64,000 bases of DNA from Fasciola hepatica (Eukaryota; Platyhelminthes; Trematoda; Plagiorchiida; Fasciolidae): the NCBI GenBank assembly GCA_948099385.1, contig CANUEZ040000113.1:9250501-9314500 (forward strand), read 5' to 3'. Positions 56,247 through 64,000 of the stretch are shown piece after piece (position 1 is the first letter of the stretch; each line of letters begins with the position of its first letter). The notes below the pieces were generated by a model. It saw only the letters and a program-made list of their open reading frames with translations. It made no database searches and was not told the origin of the DNA. Made by a program: the position numbers and the translations under genes.

Positions 56247-57120
56247 TTGTCAGCATTCTGGAAAAATAGACATTTTCACTCAGTATGCATCGACTTTCGA
56301 TCCTATAATAAGCATTTCTCTGGAAAGTTACATTTGCCAGTGGTTGATAGTTTTGCGTTTGTGGCATTGCCGGCCCGTGATGTCCCAGTCGCGTTAAGGG
56401 GAACTTTGCGGTGTCAGCTGGAGCGATTAGTGCTCCTCAAGGTAATTGCTGTAGTTGACGAGCCAGCAGATTAGGCTAGCCAAAGTGTGCTCACAGGAAA
56501 GAAATCAGGGGCGGCCCCTATGCACAAATCCGAAATATCTGAAGCAGATGGTCAGGTGAGAGCAATGCCGACTGCCGGTATTTGTCAACATTCTCGTGGA
56601 AGTGGTTCATTCACGTTTCTTTACGATGGTCGATTTACCTACGGCTTTCGGGCAGCTTGAACTGGATAATGAATCAATTTTTCTAACCACTGTTGGCATC
56701 CCACTTGGTCGTTTTCGTTGGCTTTGGCTGCCTTTCGGACTGGAAGTATCCAGATAAATCTTTCAGAAGGGCCTGATTCAAATCTTAGGTAAACTAAAAA
56801 GAGTAATTTACATTGCAGGCTATGTGCTAATCTACAGTAAAATATCTCAAGAGCACGATTCGCCTTTATGCGATTTTCTGAGGCAATGGATCCAGTAAGG
56901 CATCCGACTTAACAAAGATAAATTTGGACAACGGGTATCACCAGTCACATCCTACGGGCATCTGCTGACGAAAGGGAGGCTGATGGCTGATCCCGAAAAG
57001 ATCAGGGCAATTTTGAATATGCCCGTCCCCGAAGACACGAAGGGAGTTGCACGCCTAAATGGAAAAGTCAACTATTTGAGTAAATTAATGCCACACCTTG
57101 CCGATCTAATATAACCCCGG
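56247..57120 (+). pseudogene. Reverse transcriptase of gypsy G3
   Basis: Blocks in order: VPVALRGTLRCQLERLVLLK in the frame 56247-56474, then in other frames FFTMVDLPTAFGQLELDNES (first catalytic Asp), FLTTVGIPLGRFRWLWLPFG, VIYIAGYVLIYSKI where YVDD is expected, RLNKDKFGQRV, and VNYLSKLMPHLADL. The YxDD box reads IAGY, so the catalytic Asp pair is lost. Stops occur after VSR and elsewhere. Confidence 0.8.
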
Positions 57121-57599
57121 ACGAAAACTCACCCTCAAGGTGACAGAACGGAAATGTGGTGTGGACCGACATTTTGCGTCTGAAAAGATAAGGCTGCGAG
57201 CACAACACAGATATTGGTCTACTATCGGCCGGAGCTCTCTTTAATTGATCATTGTGATAGTTGTTAGTCCCGCCTGGGGGCAGTACTTCCTCAAGGCGGA
57301 AGGCCGATTGATCATCGAAGTCGCAGTTTTTCCCAGGCCAGCTGGAACCGCGCTCAGATAGGAGAGGAAATAATCCCTGCGGTTTTTGCCTTAGAGCGTT
57401 TCAATAACTATACGTTTGGCAGGAAGGCGGTAGCTCAAGCCGATCAAATGCCACTCAAATGCATCGCTACAAAACCGCTTAGTGATGTACCAAAGAATCT
57501 ACGAAGGACGTTAATCAGACTCCATAAGTAATATTATGAGCCGACCTATCTTCCTGGCCTCAAAAGTTTGTCGCCGATGAATTATCCAGGGCGCGCTGC

Positions 57600-58235
57600 G
57601 AACGACAGCAGTGCATCATTAGAGTTTGAACATGATTCGATAATCGATTGTAGTGCAGCAGATAATGAAGATCTCGTCGAGCACCAACGTGTCCGTAACA
57701 CTGCTCGAGTATGGTGGGAACACCGTATCAGCAATGCTGAGGTTTGGTGTAAGGTGTTAGGAACCAGAGGTCAGTCTGTGAATCAAGTACTGAATCTAAA
57801 CAGGTTAAGGTGACATGTGTTACGCATGCCCACGGATAGACTTCTTTAGTGTACGCTGGCCTCTGAGGCAAGTGGTGATTGGAAGGTAGGTCGGGGTGGT
57901 CAGTCCATAACATGGCGAAAAGGTGTGAAAACCTTGACTAGTGGACTTGGCCAAAGAGGACGTGTTAGACTTCCATGTTGGGGTCGACGTGATCCGCCTA
58001 CCAAATGGTTGGAAACCTTAAGTGATATGGCTAGGTGTCGCGGCCAGTGGTGTAGTGGCATTCGGACACTTTCCTTGTCGTCTTGATTTCCCCTTGATAC
58101 TTTGACTTTTTGGATCTTTATCACTATGCTTCTGTTCTCTTTGCCCTTTACTGGACGATGCTGGAAGGTAGCAACTGAAACCAGAGCACAGAAATGCGAG
58201 GTTAATGGTTCAATAAACTGAACTGAACCAATGAA
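57600..58235 (+). mobile_element. LINE family B 3' end
   Basis: The frame to 57813 reads ARVWWEHRISNAEVWCKVLG and GQSVNQVLNLNRLR, then shifted VLRMPTDRLL, DWKVGRGGQSITWRKGVK. The 3' untranslated part follows and ends GGTTAATGGTTCAATAAACTGA at about 58200-58222. About 90 percent like the copy at 13900-14415 by eye, with an extra ~45 bp near 57930-57975 that the other copy lacks. Confidence 0.8.
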
Positions 58236-58369
58236 TAAACTACTTTGAGCAGTTGGATCATAGGTAAATCCAGCTGTAGATTGCCAAATTATCATTTAGT
58301 TCACTGTGGCGGATGCAAAGTAACTTTGAAGAGTAAGCTGTATGATCCCTAAGCGAAAAGCTAGCAGCC

Positions 58370-58475
58370 GTTCGGCGTAGCCTCACAGCTGAGCCAGTAG
58401 AGCACATGTGGTAATAAAGCGTGGACGGGGTCCATGAGTGAGTTCGAATCTCGTCAGGATCAAAGACATTTATTA
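58370..58475 (+). repeat. tRNA-like SINE head of a third type
   Basis: CAGCTGAGCCAGTAGAGCACATG resembles an A-box region and GAGTTCGAATCTC at about 58440-58452 a B box; the spacing is tRNA-like. No full cloverleaf could be drawn. Confidence 0.45.
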
Positions 58476-58479
58476 CTTG

Positions 58480-60235
58480 GATCATTTCGAAGTTTATAAC
58501 GAACAAAAGCGGATACTACAAAAAACTTTTTTCTTTTTCTGAATGGTCTACTATGTGTCTGCCGAACAGAAGGAATGAAAAATAAAATGAACACATTTGA
58601 TGAATACAATGCTGTATCTCAATTCAACAGCAAGCTCACGGTGGATGGTAGCCTCAAGGGAGGCAAACTTTTGGTTAACTTCGAATACATGACCTGGACT
58701 TCAGGGGAGGGGGTCGTGACCAGTTACTAGCTCTCTAATGAATTTCGACATCTCTATTCGATCAAGCAGAACATTTTTTTAAAGAATTTCCACACGCCAT
58801 TTTGGAGTGGTAGAAAAAAGTCAGTCACTTCACCCCTCGACCAACAGATAGCCAACAATATGCACACAACAAGGTGGCTACGTGTGGTGAACGCGAAAAA
58901 TGCGACTCGCATCGCAAATCGTTTTACACATCGATTTACTTTGCATGCTCTGTGGCGGGACTTCAGAGCTTGAAAAATCGTCACTCGTACAGAGAAATTC
59001 TAGAAAAAACTCATTCAACTGACCTTGAGGTTGCGGAACTCCCCACATCGGTTGACGTAGACTGAGTTAAATCACGATGAACTATTTTGAAGGAGCGTTA
59101 TCAAAGATAGTCTAGACAACACAGAATTGATCGGGCTCAAAAAACTAAGGGTTTCCAGTCTGTCGAACCATGTTTCACATGAATCTGTATATCGTAAGGC
59201 TTTGGAGGAACTGGAAACCTTAACGACTCAGTTTTACAACTTTCTCCTAATAGCGGAGATCTGAATAAGTCTGAAAGTTTATTTCTTTTTTCTAAGGAAA
59301 ACGTTATTGATAAGACTGATTTTTTTCGCTCTATTATTCGAGAATAATTTTGGTTTCTGTCTGATTAGACTAAATAGGAAAAATCGAATAATATACGAAC
59401 AACTTTAATAAACGAAAAATTCCATAGTAGGCTTCAGTAAAATGTAATTACAAATTCATCAGACCAACCGTTATCGATGTGATGAAAAACGTACAAATTT
59501 AACATTTTTCAGTCAAACAGACATCAGTGAATAACTTTTAGTGGCACTAATGACCGCAGTGTTCTTTTTCAACTAGTGTTTTTGCGTCCTCTTTTTCCCC
59601 GCGGATACTTTCAACATAACTGACCAATCAAAGAAACGACCAGTTTAGGTGGCTGTCTTAATGCGAAGGTATTCAGTCAGCTGATACTATCACTCCCAAA
59701 TCGAGAATTCCTGTCCAATAATACCATATCGCAGCACATCACATGATTCGCCAGTGAGCGAGGGAGACAAAGAGACAGACAATCAGATAGACAAACCGAC
59801 ACGAAAGCTGACAAACGGACGTTCGCGTACGCGTACCCGAGTATCGATCATAAATGGTACGGGTGTCGATGCTTTATTGTTGATGTGGGTTGTTCTTATT
59901 TAGGCATACACATTATTCGTCTTGTCAGCTCAACGTCTAAACAAATGTATCAAAAAACAGTTGACCGAACCGTGCATATCACAGCTCCACATTTCAGGAA
60001 GCCTACTCTACCCGACCTGGTCTTCTTAGACGTCCTCTTACAAAAATGCCACCAAACCATTTACAGATTACGTAGGTTACATTAGACAAATGATCATGCG
60101 GATAGACTTAAAATAAACCCCAATCATGGGTAGGGGGTTGTCACAGTCAAATTATTTTCATCATGTGATTAGTTGTTGGTAAAATACTAAACAGACTACC
60201 GGAGAGAAATTCAAAACACCTTCAACGCCGCTACA
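58480..60235. other. No recognisable feature
   Basis: Short frames only. The frame 59885-60085 (FLDVLLQK) might be a last trace of Penelope-like RT before the GIY-YIG fragment, but this is too weak to call. Confidence 0.35.
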
Positions 60236-60239
60236 TTGA

Positions 60240-60520
60240 GTTGCGTGCTTCGAGGTGTTCCTCTGACTGAGAACAATGGTAGACTGCCGATGCTGACGTC
60301 ATCAACGTTTGTAACGCATCTTATCTAGGTCAAACGGCACGGCAGCTGTTCTGTCGGACTAAACAGCATCACGCACGCTGGTTAAATCAAGGACAGACTC
60401 GATCGATAAATAGCGTAATCTAAACGCATCTGGTTGAAACTGGACATCAGGAGAATCCGGACACTACTTCCAGAGTTGTTTATCATCTTGGTAAAATTTC
60501 TGTCCCTTAATAACACAGAG
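60240..60520 (+). pseudogene. Penelope-like GIY-YIG fragment PLE3
   Basis: Plus-strand reading from about 60297 gives VINVCNASYLGQTARQLFCR, TKQHHARWLNQG, a THLVETGHQ segment and RVVYHLGK. The SYLGQTARxL string is the GIY-YIG start in another Penelope-like lineage (PLE1 has MYIGRTTRHL), and the THLVETGHQ part is the usual middle. A stop splits it near 60420. Confidence 0.65.
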
Positions 60521-60529
60521 TGGTCGAAA

Positions 60530-61500
60530 TCGTTGGTAGGCTGCCTGATCTCGGTTCTGACACATTAATTGGTAATCTTCTCTTCCAAACAAATGCAAGG
60601 ATATTCTGTTGTGCACTCTATCGATAGCTGAGGCTGTTGGAGTAGGGACGTTGACCTCTGACCTTTGCCCCAAAAGAATTTTGGTCCAGGCTTTCCAACC
60701 TCAATGGCCCAGGATTGACCAAGTCCGTAAGAATCTAACGTCCTGTCACCCAGCGGGTTTAATGTAGCTAAGCCAGATACATGACAAAGTTAATTTGATT
60801 GTGACAAACAACTACCTATCGTTGGTGTTTATCTCAAGTATATTCGCATGATCATTTGTGCAATGTAATCTATAAAATTTGAAAATGGCTCGATAATAAA
60901 CTATGGAAAAACAGTTATTTTGCGGATCTGAATTTTTATATGATACGATAGATATTTTCCAGACAAACGTACACGGCACGGCAGCGATACATGACCACTT
61001 TCATTTTTCCATATTTATTCCGTTTCGTTTTCTCGTACGAAACGATATATGGTAGGAACGATCGGACGCATGGTACGATGTGGTATACCTAATTTCAGTA
61101 CGAAACTGCACAGAGTTAACTAGGGCAGAAAACGTAAAAAACGAGGGTGAAAAAGTAAAGAACCCTCTATTCAGGTGCAAGGTATCGTGGAAAATTTCAC
61201 AAAACCAGACAAAACATCGAGCCAAACAACAAGCTCATTAGTTCAGTCTATGGATTTGGCGGTTGACAAATCCATGAGAACTAGAATCATTTGATTCATG
61301 TGCACTGGAACACGTGATGCACTCTGGTGACCTGAGTGATCTACATTCGCGTTGGTTGCATGTATATACCTTACAGAACTCACATCAAATTTTGTCCGTA
61401 CAATGCCACACGGAAATAAACGAACAGATTTTGAGAAGAGCAAGATATCCGCATCCTACCCAATTCGACTCAATTTGCATGAGATCTCTGGACAATGCAA
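60530..61500. other. No recognisable feature
   Basis: Short frames only; AT-rich. Confidence 0.4.
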
Positions 61501-61554
61501 CAGATTGAGAAGCGGTATATGACGGCATCTGGAATACAACGAGCATTGTGCACC

Positions 61555-62130
61555 TAAAATGCGAGTGGATCGTCCAAAAATGCCAACGAAATCGGACTAG
61601 CGCAGAATAATTCGTCTGATCTCCAATATCACATGCTCCATGTACAAGTTGAATGCTTTGGTCGGAGTCAGTGTTTCCAAACGAACGTTAAGAAGAACGC
61701 TTAAATCTGTGGAATGGGTGAAACACAAAATTGAACTAGTTATAATTGAGGGCATTCAAGATTCCGTTGGGTATGTTCGTATGTTCGAACAGATTTTGTT
61801 TCCACTAGTGACCAACAGATTACAAGATCACGCCATATCCCAACATGATAATGCTCCTGTCCACTTCTCATACACTACAAAATGTTGACTATTATTCCGT
61901 TAGATCAAAGTGATGCAGTTTCCATGCTGCAGCCCAGATTGAAACCTGATTGAGAAGGAATGGTGCACACTTGCTCACCAGGTGTACAAGATGTACAGGT
62001 TGTACAAGGATTTCATGGTTTATCGAACATAGGGTGAGTTGATAAATATATTTGAGCAACAATGGGTGAATACTGACCAGACAATAATCATAGGTCTTGT
62101 GAGAAGTACGCTGAGTAGACGTATCTAAGT
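61555..62130 (+). pseudogene. Tc1-like DNA transposase remnant
   Basis: The frame 61640-61888 holds VSVSKRTLRRTLKS (end of the second DNA-binding helix-turn-helix), LVIIEGIQDSVGYVRMFEQI and SQHDNAPVHFS at 67-77, with the second catalytic Asp of the Tc1 DDE core. After a stop it continues SPD-NLIEKEW near 61935 (third catalytic acid) and FEQQWVNTD near 62055. The segment between VEWVKHK and LVIIEG, which would hold the first Asp, is missing. Terminal repeats were not found. Confidence 0.8.
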
Positions 62131-62203
62131 CGACAGGCAGAATGGCGATTTCACACGATTTTAATTAGTAAATCTTGAAGCCCGACTGAACGGAGTCTTA
62201 TAA

Positions 62204-62226
62204 TTCCCCCCCCCCGTTCCCCCTTT
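62204..62226. repeat. C-rich tract
   Basis: A run of C with a GTT break, followed by CCCCC. Confidence 0.85.
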
Positions 62227-62646
62227 CCGCATATTCTAACTAAATCAGCTCATAATAAATAATTTCGGTATGATCTGTACCGTAATGGGTATTCGGTCTT
62301 TCTGATCAGAAGTGGTTTCGTTAAAGAAAACGGAAGCCGAAATATGCGGAAAATGAAGGGGTACCATACTTTTCCCGTGCAGTGTGCTACCACAGTAAAA
62401 TGGATTACCCCCTTCGTTTGGTTTATGCAGTTGTGAAAGTAATAACTACTGTCCTTGATATCAGGATGTCTATCAGACAGCATAGAAGAGAACAGGGACG
62501 TTGCATGATATTCTATTCTAACATGGACAACGTATCGAAACGAAGTTCGTCTGCGAGTCTTACAAAAAGATCATTCTGTAGACGATTTTCAGCCGGAAGC
62601 AGATGTGCAAGCTTATCTGACTCGTTACAACACCCAAGCTGTTGAG

Positions 62647-62949
62647 ACTTTTCTCTTTCAACGCAATTTTGTATCTCAAGATCATTATGGTGGGCGTTTG
62701 TGAATACAGTTTATGCCACCAGACCAATATATTCACTATGGGGAATTCAAAAATTGGTGAGTTTGAGGACCGATCCTTCCAGAGACAGGTTTTCCATCGA
62801 ATGAAACCCTATCTCTGGGAAGATGGGTCCTCAAACTCACCATATTTTAAATTCTCCATGTTGGATATATTGGTCTGGTGGCTTGAACCGTATTCACAAA
62901 CGCCCACCATAATGATCTTGAGATATGAAATTGCGTTCAAAGCGAAACG
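62647..62949. mobile_element. Foldback (MITE-like) element with ~147 bp arms
   Basis: Arms 62647-62793 and 62803-62949 are inverted repeats with about 88 percent identity by eye, separated by a loop of only ~10 bp. Long perfect segments include ATCTCAAGATCATTATGGTG and GGCGTTTGTGAATAC. The frame 62642-63049 running through it is a by-product of the palindrome. I see no transposase gene and no certain target duplication. Confidence 0.85.
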
Positions 62950-62959
62950 TCCTAAAAGT

Positions 62960-64000
62960 TTAGGTGTTGTAACTAGTCACTTGAGCTTGGAGTTCTGTCT
63001 ACTACCAAAAATTGCTCAGCGAATGATCCTTCCCAGATCTTTCCGATAGTTTATTGGTTATAGTTTGATTATCCATCCATTCCATTTGAAAAATTCTCGC
63101 AGTCAGTAGAAGGGGTTCATGAGTACTGTGCTTTGCAACGGATGTCTGGATCGCAAGAAATATAGTAGTAAATAAGCACTTCGTTTGCTTTGTTGTGATC
63201 ACCAGTATCTATTTCATGGACTTTGACAAACGCATCTTCCACCTGGGGTTCTGAACAAGAATGTGGGGGAAACAAGAATGCACGGCATTTGTAATGGGTA
63301 GGCCTCTGATACAAAAAACAGTTTCCTGGTAAGTACGCTGCAACTTTCATAAATTCATTTCAGTCGCCTGGCTATTATCTCATACAACTCGTACTAAAGG
63401 GCCTATGCTCCGGTTCAGTCATGAATATTTTGATTGCACTGCCTCTATTTTACAGAAAGATCAATCGCGAAACAACGCGATTTCGACCACGTGAGCTATG
63501 CTTTTCACTTATACGGATTATGTAACTGGCGATCATGCCGATCCAGAGGTCAAACAACCATACTCCGAATGGTAGAGACCAGGCACTGGCCTTGATCAAT
63601 CTTACAGAGACAGCAAACTAATCCAGTCGTATCACATGAGCTTCTGAATTGTGTAATACCGAAATTACTGTAACCACAAGAACACGCAGTTGGTCATGAT
63701 AGATATTTAGTACGATTTCGGAACACGATGAGGAAATTCGAATAAGTAACTATAACTGAGTAAATAAATTCTAAGTTACCACACGGATAGTAGCCTATTT
63801 GGAGTCCTATTCTTAAAGGGAACTGTACAGTGAAGGAGTTGGAGGAAGCTGTTAAGAATCTTGCTGAATTATATCTTTACAAAATGTTAAGCAGGAATCT
63901 TTTTTCAAGTTCGATCATAAAATATAACTAAACTATTCCATGATTTTGCGTGGTGATGAGCTATTCGTGATGACCCGGTCTTTTATTACTGAGAGGGGAC
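62960..64000. other. No recognisable feature
   Basis: Minus frame 63117-63350 (77 codons, several Cys) has no motif known to me. Otherwise short frames. Confidence 0.35.

Larger units (their letters stand above)
54730..57560 (+). mobile_element. Ty3/gypsy retrotransposon remnant G3
   Basis: In plus sense: gag (about 54960-55700), damaged nucleocapsid/protease (about 55700-56330), RT (56330-57120) and RNase H (57120-57480). The lineage appears to be the one to which the integrase fragment G2 belongs, distinct from G1. Many stops and shifts. LTRs were not found. Confidence 0.75.

Noticed and set aside
62642..63049. 135-codon frame at the foldback element as a gene
   Set aside because: It runs through both arms of the palindrome, and the same residues recur in mirrored frames.
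1..64000. CRISPR array, prokaryotic operon, rRNA genes or phage module
   Set aside because: No regularly spaced repeats, no ribosomal RNA landmarks, and the spliced DHHC gene plus eukaryotic transposons exclude a prokaryotic source for the window.

Overview
This is a eukaryotic window: intron-rich, crowded with transposable-element remains, and with no operons, ribosome binding sites or long prokaryotic reading frames. The transposons (RTE-type LINEs, CR1-like LINE, Ty3/gypsy, Penelope-like elements with GIY-YIG domains, Tc1-type DNA transposon, tRNA-derived SINEs) and one conserved host gene with very long introns suggest a flatworm, probably a digenean fluke with a large genome (Fasciolidae is my best guess). 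That taxon is inferred from translated similarity remembered from the families, not from a search.

The only host gene I can name is a DHHC palmitoyltransferase of the ZDHHC3/ZDHHC7 type on the + strand. Four coding exons are visible: 9686-10288 (N-terminus, TM1-TM2), 36588-36684 (the DHHC core), 42101-42273 (TM4) and 45282-45605 (C-terminus and stop). Their ends have GT/AG sites and compatible phases. Two exons needed by the family (first half of the Cys-rich domain; TM3 region) must lie in the 26.3 kb and 5.4 kb introns but I did not find them.

Layout. 0.3-3.5 kb: two RTE-type LINE copies (-). 4.95-8.8 kb: decayed Ty3/gypsy element (-) with a (TA)n tract in it and a ~93 bp direct repeat at each end. 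9.65-10.3 kb: first DHHC exon. 11.5-14.4 kb: gypsy integrase fragment and two LINE fragments. 14.5-18.9 kb: mosaic of several LINE pieces (-). 19.2-23.0 kb: more LINE pieces, one with a (TA)n tract, and a Penelope-like scrap. 24.5-25.4 kb: SINEs. 26.6-26.9 kb: unrecognised coding-like block. 27.4-29.5 kb: LINE tail and a Penelope-like element with inverted GIY-YIG ends. 30.9-32.6 kb: CR1-like LINE (+). 34.3-34.9 kb: probable DDE transposase remnant. 36.6-45.6 kb: remaining DHHC exons, with SINEs, a tRNA-like foldback, LINE tail and second Penelope-like element in the introns. 47-58 kb: LINE tails and two more gypsy elements (+). 60.2-62.9 kb: third Penelope-like fragment, Tc1-like transposase, and a 300 bp foldback element.

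Nearly all mobile genes are broken by stops and frameshifts and look dead. The window is best read as one fluke gene whose introns and flanks have become a transposon graveyard. The parts most worth a second look are the near-perfect inverted repeat of the Penelope-like element, the two foldback elements, the head-to-head SINE pair, and the (TA)n tracts sitting where transposon sequence is missing.
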